Assembly (NCBI RefSeq): GCF_900109785.1
Contig: NZ_FOBH01000002.1
Coordinates: 372,001 to 436,000, forward strand
Length of the DNA: 64,000 nucleotides
Direction of reading: 5' to 3'
From: Nitrosovibrio tenuis
GTDB lineage: Bacteria > Pseudomonadota > Gammaproteobacteria > Burkholderiales > Nitrosomonadaceae
In this document: positions 46,633 to 54,598 of the stretch, in pieces
Position numbering within the stretch: position 1 is the stretch's first letter
Layout of the letters: the number at the start of each line of letters is the position of its first letter
Translations under genes and position numbers: made by a program
Notes under the pieces: model-generated
What the model was told of the DNA's origin: nothing
Seen by the model: the letters and a program-made list of their open reading frames with translations, nothing else
Databases searched by the model: none

Positions 46633-47181
46633 CTAGTTCGCCGCTACCGCGAGCTCGGCCGAGCGTGACTTGTTCGTTTTGCCGGCACGTGACGGCATAT
46701 GGCATAAGCCGCATACATAACGTGCGTGAAGATCGTTGCTATGCACGACGAAATGTCCTCCGCAGTGAGTGCAGGGCGCGGTTTGGAGCATTTTGGCCTC
46801 GAAGAACCGTATCAAAGTCCAGGCGCGGGTCAAGCTTAACACGGGTTCTATTTCCGTCATTTCGCAATGCTCCAGATAGAGCTTATAGCTTTTGACGATA
46901 GCCGCGACACCTCGGCAGTCAGCATGCCTGATCAGATACTGGTAAGTATTTGCAAATACGGAAGAATGAATATTGGGCTGCCAGGTTAGAAACCAATCGG
47001 CCGAAAATGGCAGCATTCCCTTCGGAGGCGACACCCCTTTCAATTCCTTATAAAGCTTGATGAGTCGCTCGCGGCTCAGGGTGGTTTCGCTTTCCAGCAA
47101 CTGCAGGCGGGCGCCCAGATGAATCATCTCCATTGCGGTGTGAATTTCTCTGGCTTCCGATACAACGCTCTTTTTGCGCAT
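46633..47181 (-). CDS. flhC: Flagellar master transcriptional activator FlhC
   Basis: 182 aa. FlhC with FlhD forms the FlhD4C2 activator of early flagellar operons. The zinc-binding region shows four cysteines in two C-x2-C pairs ('APCTHCGGHFVVHSND' and 'YVCGLCHMPSRAG'). Upstream helices 'REIHTAMEMIHLGARLQLLE' and 'LIKLYKELKGVSPPKGMLPF' match the family. It lies 22 bp after flhD. The motAB unit follows with its own promoter. Confidence 0.97.
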   Translation of the reverse strand: MRKKSVVSEAREIHTAMEMIHLGARLQLLESETTLSRERLIKLYKELKGVSPPKGMLPFSADWFLTWQPNIHSSVFANTYQYLIRHADCRGVAAIVKSYKLYLEHCEMTEIEPVLSLTRAWTLIRFFEAKMLQTAPCTHCGGHFVVHSNDLHARYVCGLCHMPSRAGKTNKSRSAELAVAAN

Positions 47182-47203
47182 GATGCACCTTTTCCGGTCT
47201 GGT

Positions 47204-47521
47204 TCAGGAAATCTCTTCAGCGGGCTGGCCCGCCATCAGAATGGCTGCATGGGATTGCACCATGGCTTTGCCCTTGCTGTAATTCACCAACAGGCCGAAC
47301 ACCAGGTTATCGTCGAAGCGTATCCGGCACAGCATCATATTGGAGTTTGACAGCTTAAGGATCTGCCCCGGCGTCAGGACCTCCAGTACGTCGGCGACGT
47401 CCTTGCTTATTCCCAATCGGAAAATTGCCGTATCCTTGTCCGCCATTACCATCTGTTGGGCCAGCATCAGGTAAGTCAGATTAAGTTCCTTGATCTCGGT
47501 TGCCAATTCGTTGGATTTCAT
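47204..47521 (-). CDS. flhD: Flagellar master transcriptional activator FlhD
   Basis: 105 aa. 'EIKELNLTYLMLAQQMVMAD' and 'DTAIFRLGISKDVADVLEVL' are characteristic. A GGGAGG ribosome-binding site precedes the ATG. It is first gene of flhDC. Its 460-bp upstream region holds a striking palindrome, so its own control is likely to be complex. Confidence 0.97.
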   Translation of the reverse strand: MKSNELATEIKELNLTYLMLAQQMVMADKDTAIFRLGISKDVADVLEVLTPGQILKLSNSNMMLCRIRFDDNLVFGLLVNYSKGKAMVQSHAAILMAGQPAEEIS

Positions 47522-47981
47522 TATTGCCTCCCGTTAATGTAATGTCGCCATTGTGCCCAGCCGCACAGCAGCACAAAACCGGAATAAATCCGATTTGCAG
47601 GTAAGAAATAATAGAGATCCTGTGTAGGAAAATTTCCTACACGATAATCCAACTTAATCCAACAGGTAACTTGCCGGAGAACGGCTAATGAGATACACCG
47701 CCCCTAATGAGACAGAGCTGTGTCCTTTGTTTCAGACAACGGCCAGCTTTAGGGAAAACTTTAGTATTTAACAGAAATATTTATGAAATATTGGTGATTA
47801 CGACTTGCCAGGCTATTGGTCCTCATAAATTATGGAGTCGCGGTGATTATCAATTAAAAAGTGATTATCAGCTTTCCACCCTTCTGCAAAAGCGGAAACC
47901 GAGCTATTCCAAAGCCCATGATAGCCAAATGTTAGGAAATCAGGGCTTCGCAGCCGATCCAAGGTCAGGTAGCCCGCGTAA
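47522..47981. promoter_or_regulatory. flhDC upstream region
   Basis: This 460-bp region between flhD and the convergent end of the next gene contains the 47622-47642 palindrome, about 100 bp before flhD. Its remainder is AT-rich with no reliable ORF. It is the expected location of the master operon promoter, but I cannot assign a sigma-70 promoter with confidence. Confidence 0.5.
47622..47642. promoter_or_regulatory. Perfect palindrome upstream of flhD (NarL/RcsB-like site)
   Basis: Two 10-base arms, GTGTAGGAAA and TTTCCTACAC, face each other around a single A. The core TAGGAAA...TTTCCTA resembles targets of NarL/LuxR-type response regulators such as RcsB, which controls flhDC in enterics. 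It lies about 100 bp upstream of the flhD start. It has no T-run, so it is not a terminator. Confidence 0.7.
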
Positions 47982-49193
47982 TCAACGAAATTTTCTATCC
48001 AGTGCAGTGTAGAAGGAACTGATTTGCCCTCTTATGCTGAGTGCGCCGCTTTTATCCTCTTTGGCTAAATCATCCACCAGTGCTTCGATGGCCGGTCGCT
48101 TTTCCTTAAACTCGGCCACTACCTGTGAAACGTCGCCCGGTTTAAAAAAACGTCTATCAGCCAAGTCGGGCAGCTCAGGTGGGGAATTGTCGGATTTTAC
48201 CCAGCCAGCCAAATCATAATCGTATGGAAAAACGATCCAGTTGCCATCAGCTTCAACAACCTTGAAATTCCAGAGCCCCTGCGAGTCAGGAATGTCATCG
48301 GGAAAAATACGAAGCTCCCAATCATAATTCCGGGCAAGCGCCTGAAAAAGCAGAATTCGAATAATATCCTTCGGATCGATGGGTTCGATCGTTGAACCGG
48401 CAGCACGCGCATCTCTTTGAGCATTCACAATGCTGGTGAATATATAAGGCTTGTCGGGATCCTTGAAGCGCGCGTCCGCAGCCCGGATCTCCTTGCCGTC
48501 CGCATTCTTGACAAAGGTTTTGATATCCTCCAGGAAAAATCCGGGCATCGGCCGATCCACCACGAACCCGCTGGGCTGCGGCTCAACGGGCCCTTTTCCG
48601 GTTTTGCTGTCGATATAACTGAAGTTTGCCGGGGCTGCCTGAAAGCCCGGTATGGACAGCAGTTCCTGTACCTTATAAATGAGTGCTTCCCGATGTGGTG
48701 ACAGTCCTCCCCAGACACGATGGAAACGCACTGAAGAACCAGGCTTCCCCCCGCAATGCGTGCCTATCCCAACCGTTTTCAAACCCTCGAATAGCGTCCC
48801 TTTTGAAACTCGGTCGCCCTCCCGATCTTTTTCAAAGCTCAAGGTCATTTTGGGAAAGGGGCATTGCGATTCAACCTGGCTGGTGTTCCCGCGCAAATGC
48901 ACCTGCACCGGCAGATCATGTTTGCCTTTACTGTCTGTCCATGAAAGTTGTCCTGGCGCCTCGAATTCCTTGATGTCCTCGGGCACTTCGGCATTTGGTG
49001 GCGCACGGTGCTTCCATAAATTGCCATAGTCGGTCTTCAGCGTGAAAACGATCTTTTCCTTGGTGGTAAAGACTGGCGCTTTGGTGTGACCAATTTCGAC
49101 CGTCGCTTTGTCGGCGAGAGCAGCCGGCGCCAAAAAAAATGAGCAGGCGGCCAGAGCCATAAGCGTGATATAGGTGCGCAAATACTTTTCCAT
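47982..49193 (-). CDS. Secreted protein, possibly CotH-kinase related
   Basis: 403 aa from 'MEKYLRTYITLMALAACSFF' behind CTGGAGA. A Sec signal peptide ends at 'APAALA-DK'. No assured family. Two segments recall the CotH spore-kinase fold: 'QVHLRGNTSQVE' (compare the RGRGNSS element) and 'WIVFPYDYDLAGWVKSDN' (compare the D-x-D-x-A metal-binding element). Cysteine pairs are few. It might be a secreted protein kinase or an envelope protein. It lies in the same direction as flhDC with 460 bp between, so it is not an operon partner. Confidence 0.6.
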   Translation of the reverse strand: MEKYLRTYITLMALAACSFFLAPAALADKATVEIGHTKAPVFTTKEKIVFTLKTDYGNLWKHRAPPNAEVPEDIKEFEAPGQLSWTDSKGKHDLPVQVHLRGNTSQVESQCPFPKMTLSFEKDREGDRVSKGTLFEGLKTVGIGTHCGGKPGSSVRFHRVWGGLSPHREALIYKVQELLSIPGFQAAPANFSYIDSKTGKGPVEPQPSGFVVDRPMPGFFLEDIKTFVKNADGKEIRAADARFKDPDKPYIFTSIVNAQRDARAAGSTIEPIDPKDIIRILLFQALARNYDWELRIFPDDIPDSQGLWNFKVVEADGNWIVFPYDYDLAGWVKSDNSPPELPDLADRRFFKPGDVSQVVAEFKEKRPAIEALVDDLAKEDKSGALSIRGQISSFYTALDRKFR

Positions 49194-49698
49194 TACGATC
49201 TCCAGGTTGATTCGAAGTCCCACGCCTAGATTACAGCACCTTATCGGGAGGATGAGATTTAATCATAGGAAATCATTGCCTATTTTCAAGTTCAGTGGAA
49301 CAACCCGTTTTATAGAACTTGCGTTTATGGAGCAGCTCTGATTACCTCAAAGCGCTACGCAACATCTGAACGGCATGCGTTCCGTAGGGCCGGGATTGCC
49401 CTGCAGGTCTATAGATATAAAAGTTGCAGAGATCCCCAGACGGCGCTGCGGCTGCGTATGAAAGAATTTGCCCAAGAAGGAGACGGGCAATAAAAACCCG
49501 CCTGGGGCGGGTTTGGGATGAACGGGTATACGTCAGCGCTTGAGCTTATCGTGATCCTTTATCGTAATCCTTTGTGATGGCGGAGACTGAATGATTAGAC
49601 TTTACAACTTCAACTGATAGCTGCTTCATTTTCAGCTTTAACTGCTTCACTTGTTCAGTCGCCTGATTTTCAAGAAGTGAATGACTGTCTCGCGTCAA
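49194..49698. other. Gap with terminator, no genes seen
   Basis: This 505-bp gap separates the secreted protein and the PEP-CTERM gene, both on the minus strand. It contains a clear minus-strand intrinsic terminator at 49494-49514, 185 bp after the PEP-CTERM stop. No ORF of note was seen. Confidence 0.5.
49494..49514 (-). terminator. Intrinsic terminator downstream of PEP-CTERM gene
   Basis: The 9-bp stem AAACCCGCC/GGCGGGTTT with a 3-base loop continues on the minus strand as TTTTTATT. This is a good rho-independent terminator for the gene at 49699-50346. Confidence 0.8.
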
Positions 49699-50346
49699 TC
49701 AGCAAGGCCTAAGTTTCACATTCTGGCGCCGGGCGAACCAAAGACCTAGAAGACCCAGGCTCAGAAGTGCAATGGATGAAGGCTCTGGAATTGCCGTACC
49801 CGGAAGGTCTGGTAACTGAGTTGGTAATAAATGGTCTGTCGTCGCAGTTAAATGGAAAGCGGTTTGAACGTTAAAGCCATTATTTTCATAGTCAATATAG
49901 TTCGAGGGACCGTTACTAAAAAGATTCAGTTCTCTGCCACTCGCTGTTATGAACAATAGGCCAGGATTACTGATCAGTAGATCGTGATTATCAGGAAATA
50001 GCTGATTGTCATAGAAAAAGTAACCGGAAGGCGAAAATGATATGCCGAGTCCATTCGGATTCGGGAATAAGTTGAAGGAATCCGTTATGGTACCCGTTTC
50101 GCTGCCAAACCCGTTTACTGCGGTAAAACTCCCGTCACCATTAGCAATCGCCTCAAGCGTCCCGCTACCCGATTCACTCGCGCTAGTAAATGTGAAATCG
50201 AATTTGATCAGTGTTGCCATAGCGGGATTTATGCCAACGATGAGAAGGGCTATCGTGATAGCCGCAAACACTGCCTGTTTCATAGCAGAGATACGAGTTG
50301 CCGCAAAAATCCTTAGTAAAGTCATCCATTCAACAGTTTTAAGCAT
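49699..50346 (-). CDS. PEP-CTERM sorting-domain protein
   Basis: 215 aa from an ATG preceded by GGGGAGGGAGATC. An alternative is the internal 'MKQAVFAAITIALLIVG' at the signal peptide, which would start at 50283. A signal peptide ends near 'INPAMA'. The mature part is Ser/Asn/Gly-rich with no enzymatic motif. The C-terminus is a PEP-CTERM sorting signal: 'AIPEPSSIALLSLGLLGLWF' then the basic ARRQ. It should be processed by an exosortase and exported, probably linked to exopolysaccharide. Its own terminator follows. Confidence 0.9.
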   Translation of the reverse strand: MLKTVEWMTLLRIFAATRISAMKQAVFAAITIALLIVGINPAMATLIKFDFTFTSASESGSGTLEAIANGDGSFTAVNGFGSETGTITDSFNLFPNPNGLGISFSPSGYFFYDNQLFPDNHDLLISNPGLLFITASGRELNLFSNGPSNYIDYENNGFNVQTAFHLTATTDHLLPTQLPDLPGTAIPEPSSIALLSLGLLGLWFARRQNVKLRPC

Positions 50347-50457
50347 GATCTCCCTCCCCGGCTTTTTAGCTGACCGACAGGCCAGCGGAGAGGGTATCTT
50401 ACGGACTTTGTAGACTTTAACTATTGGACTAAAGTACACCTAGGGCTTGCGGCCCTT

Positions 50458-50488
50458 GCGAAGGGGGTGAATAACCCCATAACTTCGC
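50458..50488. repeat. Nested inverted repeat upstream of PEP-CTERM gene
   Basis: The outer arms GCGAAG/CTTCGC enclose an inner GGGGT/ACCCC stem with a 5-base loop. It lies about 110-140 bp upstream of the PEP-CTERM start codon. It could form a 5' leader structure or be part of a degraded structured RNA. Confidence 0.6.
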
Positions 50489-50867
50489 ACCTATAAAACT
50501 CTGTGGCGCAGCACCGGCGAGTGGAGAAATGTGTGCAAGAGCAGATCAATGTCGGGCTCTGGCCAGGAGCCTTCCGTGTCGGAGCAATCCTCAGCCGGCC
50601 AGGGAAGCAGCACGGGGAACAGAGCGGACCGACATATGGCCAAGGCATGTCCATGTCCGGTAAAAAGGTCTCATCAATGGAATCTTCCAGAAAGCAAGGC
50701 TCCCGGCTCAACCGGGGACACAGGCATGGGATCGAGCTCTGCCCAAGGGTCTAGTACGTGTGGAATAACATCGGATCGGGCGACTGCTGACCTCTCTGTC
50801 GGTTATAAGATATGTCAGAGCTGGAGTAAAAAATGCGCCGGAACCATCAGGGTATAAGAAATGAAAA

Positions 50868-50897
50868 AGCCCGGCGAGAAGGGGGTCTCGCCGGGCT
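50868..50897 (-). terminator. Strong intrinsic terminator with no recognised gene
   Basis: The 12-bp GC-rich stem AGCCCGGCGAGA/TCTCGCCGGGCT, with a 6-base loop, is followed on the minus strand by TTTTTCATTTC. No large minus-strand gene precedes it; only a 15-codon ORF and a smaller hairpin lie immediately upstream, so it may end a small RNA or a short peptide transcript. Confidence 0.85.
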
Positions 50898-50910
50898 GTG
50901 CCTACATGTG

Positions 50911-50958
50911 TTAGGCACCTATAACGCCTTTAGGGATGGCGCGCAAATAGAATCTCAT
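50911..50958 (-). CDS. Possible 15-residue ORF before terminator
   Basis: ATG to TAA encodes MRFYLRAIPKGVIGA. It ends 13 bp before the terminator stem, and a 7-bp hairpin (GTGCCTA/TAGGCAC) overlaps its stop. Only a weak CCGGA precedes the ATG. It could be a leader peptide or the end of a non-coding RNA. No family is known to me. Confidence 0.3.
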   Translation of the reverse strand: MRFYLRAIPKGVIGA

Positions 50959-51398
50959 AAAAATATGTCCGGCTCGTGACAGCGCGACGCCAGTTGTCGA
51001 TAATGCTGATATTACTATTCATTCTGTAATGCGAATTTTAGAGCGTAAATGCATGGTCGATTTCAGCTAACCGCGGTAGTTTTCGCGATTGTTAGCGACA
51101 GTGAGATCAAGTGCTGGCGTGGGGATGCGCGCTCAAGCTACCGATTAATATGGCACTTCTGCTGCCTCCTGGTTTCTTGGAAAGCCACACCAACAGGTGA
51201 TCGATTTTCGATGCCATCGTAGGATATCGCTCTAGAATCCATGCGGGTTTTCAGGCGATGAAACTCTGAACATAAATCTGTTTAGGCGCAGGATATTGCA
51301 TAAGCTTCTCCAGGCTGGGTGGGCTTTCCAGGCGTCGGTTATTGCACTAAAAACGAGGCCCCCCATTAGGCGTTTTACTGTCAAATTTAGCTGATGCC

Positions 51399-52486
51399 AT
51401 GATCGAACACTTATTCGACCTGAAGGTTCCTAAGGGTTTGCGACACGATACGCGGATACACCGGATAGTGGACTTCTTCTCGGTCGCACATCTTGTCACC
51501 TCGGGTAGTTTGTACATTCCGCTGGCCGAGCGACTGAAGGATCCCAATGAAGGAATAGATGCTGCACTAGATCGTTATGCGGTATCGGTGGGGCCGTGCG
51601 CAGGAATGACATCGTTCTTCAGGGGTGCTGATGAGTTTAAGGAGTATCACGAGCGGCAGCAGCGGGTCAGCTATGTCTCTTGTTGGACCCAAATTCGCGA
51701 GTCTGTGGCAATGTGGGCTCTATACTCTTTAGACTCATGCTCAGTACAGATAACAACGACGGTCGGGCAACTGGCGGATGTGCTTAGCTCATATTGCGGA
51801 AGAGAGCATGATCCTAGAGAGGTACTTGATAAGGCTGGCAAGAACGGACAGTTTATTCAGTCTGCACGCCTTGTGCCGGTAAAGTATTTATCGATTCTTG
51901 ATTTAAGCGCGCGAATTAATCGAAGGCGTCGCGCCTATGACAGGCTTGAACCCAAAGGACTGATCAGGCCGCGAGCAATAGGAGCAGGCTGGAGCGCTCG
52001 GGATGCAGCGCGAGCCAATCAGTACAGTTTGCCGCGTTCGAACTCAAGGATGCGTCTTTCTCACATGAAATGGAGTTGCGTGCCGTCATTGAGGCTGTTC
52101 CGTACGACCTCGAAACACTCGGCCTTGCTAGAACCGCCAGAACGGAACTTGTAAAAAGAAAAAGGACGATGATTTCGATATTATGAACCCAAAGTATGAT
52201 CAGAACATTCTGAAGTTCGTGCGCGGAACCTTGAGCAGAGGGGACAAAGAAAAACCTTAATCCGTCGGAGGCGCTCTTCCTGCCGGTACCGCAAAGTTTC
52301 GTTACTCAAGTTTCAATTGACCCCAGGTGCCCACCGCACAAGCATGAGTACATGACAAACTTCTTTCGCGAAAAGGGTATATCGGTCATCCCATCGACGT
52401 GTTTCGGGTACGCCGCAAATATGATCGGCATCCAACCTCGAAGCAAACTTCTGAACGATCCGTATTACACGGCGCGTGGTTGGTAG
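51399..52486 (+). pseudogene. DUF2971-like gene, frameshifted
   Basis: The N-terminal part ('DTRIHRIVDFFSVAHLVTSG' and 'YVSCWTQIRESVAMWALYSL') resembles DUF2971 proteins, in which a 'SCxxxxxxxxxMW..Y' core is common. The frame breaks around 51945-51960: a second frame continues with 'FAAFELKDASFSHEMELRAV', and a third near the end with 'LPVPQSFVTQVSIDPRCPPH' to a TAG at 52484. At least two shifts are therefore needed. The product is not expected to be full length. The biological role of intact relatives is unclear; some are found in defence islands. Confidence 0.65.
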
Positions 52487-52601
52487 TTCCGATGGGCGTC
52501 CTCGACCTCAAACGTTGAGAAGGTGCGCGGGATAGCCTGTATGCCCGTTCCGAGCGAAAGACTGATGCTCAGATGTAATGTAATAGCCTAGCGTTTTCTG
52601 C

Positions 52602-52910
52602 TCAGGGATCCTCCTCTTGCCCTAAATACCCTGCTTCGCGCTGATGACGAATCGCAAGAATCAGGACCACATCCTGACCTTCCTCCAGACTATAAAGGGC
52701 CACGTAGCCGGTACGTCCATGAGATATGACCAACTCACGCAATCCATACTCCACAGGTCGGCCGACAAGGGGATGCCGAACTAATAAATTTACCGCTTCT
52801 TCAATTAATTCAAGCGTCTCTGCCGCCGCCGTCGGATCTTTATCAATCAGAAAGTCGGTTAGTCTTTCGAGATCGTCAAGCGCTTGTTCCGAATAGCTCA
52901 GCTTCGCCAA
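52602..52910 (-). CDS. ParE/RelE-family toxin
   Basis: 102 aa. 'LSYSEQALDDLERLTDFLID' (alpha-1/alpha-2), 'VRHPLVGRPVEYGLRELVIS' and 'GYVALYSLEEGQDVVLILAI' followed by 'RHQREAGY' match the ParE/RelE fold, with a C-terminal RHQRE motif. It could inhibit gyrase or act as an mRNA interferase; the sequence alone does not decide. It overlaps the antitoxin stop by 13 bp. The order is antitoxin first, as usual. Confidence 0.9.
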   Translation of the reverse strand: MAKLSYSEQALDDLERLTDFLIDKDPTAAAETLELIEEAVNLLVRHPLVGRPVEYGLRELVISHGRTGYVALYSLEEGQDVVLILAIRHQREAGYLGQEEDP

Positions 52911-53182
52911 GATTTGGCTTTGGGCTTTACAGAATTATTGCCGGCGATGCGCGCCTTGAGGTAGGTGTGAACCTCATTGACATGAAAACCCTTTCCAGTA
53001 CTTAACATTTTCTCCCGTGCGGCTTGAGCTTCACCTACGAAGCTGGCACGCGATTCAGCTGCCGTGGCTGCTCTTTCTATCGCTTGGACCATGAAAGCAT
53101 GGGGCGACACTCCCTTTTTTTCAGCTGCGGCAATAGTTCGTTGCTTGAGTTCATCAGAAAGCTTTAATGATGTGGTGGCCAC
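52898..53182 (-). CDS. Antitoxin (ribbon-helix-helix, ParD/CopG type)
   Basis: 94 aa from a GTG behind GAGG. The N-terminal 'MATTSLKLSDELKQRTIAAA' with 'EKKGVSPHAFMVQAIERA' is a ribbon-helix-helix DNA-binding domain. The C-terminal half should wrap the toxin. Autoregulation through an operator at the upstream promoter is expected. It overlaps the 3' end of the integrase fragment by 29 bp. Confidence 0.88.
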   Translation of the reverse strand: MATTSLKLSDELKQRTIAAAEKKGVSPHAFMVQAIERAATAAESRASFVGEAQAAREKMLSTGKGFHVNEVHTYLKARIAGNNSVKPKAKSWRS

Positions 53183-53690
53183 TGACTTGCACCTCTTGAA
53201 TTGTTAGTGCTATCAGAGTAACACCTCGCATTGTGCGACGCAAGCCTGCATCCGCCCCATGTCCCAGCTCGTCCATATATTCAAGGATGAGGCCGCCTGC
53301 GGCAGGATGCAATGATATATAACGCGTCTTTCCGCCCTTGCCGGAAACCTTCAAATGGGCGACTCCGCGGCGTTCATGCTTGAAATCCTTTACCAGCAAC
53401 TTGCAAAGCTCCTCACGCCGCAAGGCGTGATAGAGCAAGGTCGCCAAAATGGCGCGATCACGCTTACCCTTTAGTGATATGTTTTTCGGAGACTCCAGCA
53501 GACTGCGTGCCTGGTGATCCCCGATTGCCGGCGTCTTGCCTTGATAGCCTTCCACCGGCGGCCGCTTGATACCTATGACCGGATTATGCGTCACGGCATT
53601 CTGATCACACAAATATTCGAACAATGAGGACAACGCAGCCAGACGATGCCTGATGGTCAGAAACAAAAGAATGTAATAACGCTCAGGCAT
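53154..53690 (-). pseudogene. Tyrosine recombinase/integrase fragment
   Basis: 178 codons. The N-terminal core-binding part is incomplete ('TIRHRLAALSSLFEYLCDQN' remains). The catalytic domain begins normally with 'RDRAILATLLYHALRREELC' (first catalytic Arg in ALRREE) and 'VSGKGGKTRYISLHPAAGGL' (catalytic Lys). After 'DELGHGADAGLRR' the reading frame enters unrelated sequence, so the His-x-x-Arg box and the Tyr nucleophile are lost. It is inactive. It is a sign of an old mobile element; the antitoxin promoter lies within its remains. Confidence 0.85.
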
Positions 53691-53729
53691 AATGTGATCT
53701 CGACCATTAATTATCCCAGAGTATCAGAC

Positions 53730-53801
53730 ATGGACCACATAATTATTTGGGGAACATTTATTCTTATCCTGATTGTTGGCTTAGGTTTTGTTGCAGCATA
53801 A
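53730..53801 (+). CDS. Possible small membrane protein (23 aa)
   Basis: ATG to TAA gives a peptide with one predicted membrane helix: 'MDHIIIWGTFILILIVGLGF' then VAA. The upstream CCAGAG could serve as a weak ribosome-binding site. A GC-rich hairpin follows 10 bp after the stop. Many such micro-ORFs encode membrane peptides, some of them toxins, but no family is recognised here. It may be a chance frame. Confidence 0.4.
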   Translation: MDHIIIWGTFILILIVGLGFVAA

Positions 53802-53810
53802 GACAACAAA

Positions 53811-53826
53811 ACCCGCCGGGGCGGGT
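53811..53826 (-). terminator. Intrinsic terminator (minus strand)
   Basis: The stem ACCCGC/GCGGGT with a CGGG loop is followed on the minus strand by TTTTGTTGTCTT. It would stop transcription from the lipoprotein gene at 54077-54229, 250 bp upstream. On the plus strand no T-run follows. Confidence 0.6.
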
Positions 53827-54076
53827 GCTGTGATTAACTGAGCTGGCGGGCCAAGGCCTATTTATCTTTATAGTCATCTCCCTTGTGCAGGCAGACAGTT
53901 TGCGCGGCAGCTTAGACTGGTTTCCCGATTCATCACCGCCAGGTTGTCCGCTGATTTCAGCACAACAGGCTTGGGGTTGTGTATGTCTGCCATACCGCCA
54001 ATTGAGTCACGCGTAACGAAAAACGATAGCTATTTCGCCCAACTCTTTAATTAGAGCCTGGGGCATTGTCCGACAT

Positions 54077-54229
54077 TTAATCAGCGGCTTCTGGAAGAGT
54101 CCTTGTAACTGGCACTCCGAAGATCTCGGACTCAGAACTCGCTGGAGGTTTCGGTGGCACTTGCTTTTCTGCCGTGACGCAGCCAAGTAATGCCAGCGAA
54201 AGACACATTAAGATAATTATTTTGTTCAC
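54077..54229 (-). CDS. Small lipoprotein
   Basis: 50 aa from a GTG preceded by AAGG. A longer TTG-started frame adds ten polar residues before the signal and is less likely. The signal peptide 'IIILMCLSLALLGCVTAEKQ' ends in an L-L-G-C lipobox. The mature part is Pro/Ser/Glu-rich and only about 35 residues. The family is unknown; similar tiny lipoproteins occur throughout proteobacteria. Confidence 0.65.
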   Translation of the reverse strand: MNKIIILMCLSLALLGCVTAEKQVPPKPPASSESEIFGVPVTRTLPEAAD

Positions 54230-54438
54230 TGTATTTCTGCCTTGTTTTTGATTGTTCAAAGCGGTCGCACATTCTTAAGTCTATGCCAAGTGAAAAGGAT
54301 TTCCGGAAAAAAAAGAAGATGGCACGCCCTGAACAAAAAAAGGCCGGACAATATTAAAAACCGCAGGATAGGTAGGAGATAAAAACAATGTTGGTAGCTC
54401 ATCCGTATCTACGTGGAGCTTTCATCAACTGGCGGTCG

Positions 54439-54456
54439 GACACAAGGGACTTAAAA
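54439..54456 (+). repeat. 18-bp copy of tRNA-Leu anticodon arm
   Basis: GACACAAGGGACTTAAAA is identical to an 18-base piece of the tRNA-Leu at 55947-56036 spanning the anticodon stem and loop. Here it is on the plus strand, whereas the tRNA is on the minus strand, so the copies are inverted. It could be a trace of tRNA-targeted integration followed by rearrangement. Confidence 0.7.
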
Positions 54457-54574
54457 CCCCCTCGGACCCATACTCGGACCTATAATATGCATTACTAGGG
54501 TCAATCATGAAAACCCCTCAGCCTTTCGAGCTTAAGCCGCATGGATATAGAGGTCTGACATTCTCGATCTTGGC

Positions 54575-54598
54575 TATGTGTACACTTGGGTACACATA
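54575..54598. promoter_or_regulatory. Palindrome resembling a repressor operator
   Basis: The arms TATGTGTAC and GTACACATA lie around a 6-base centre (ACTTGG). The dyad symmetry and the length are typical of dimeric helix-turn-helix repressor sites. No adjacent regulator gene was found. Confidence 0.45.

Larger units (their letters stand above)
50347..51398. other. 1.05-kb gap with RNA-like structures
   Basis: No reliable gene longer than 60 codons is seen. The plus-strand ORF of 108 codons at 50531-50857 is Ser/Gly-rich without family resemblance. Visible structure: a nested hairpin at 50458-50488, an intrinsic terminator at 50868-50897 read leftward, and a 15-codon ORF immediately upstream of that terminator on the minus strand. 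The rest is unassigned. Confidence 0.5.

Noticed and set aside
50531-50857. 108-codon plus-strand ORF, Ser/Gly-rich
   Set aside because: No ribosome-binding site, no domain, low-complexity composition and overlap with structured DNA. A group II intron remnant was considered, but no domain V or reverse transcriptase sequence is visible.
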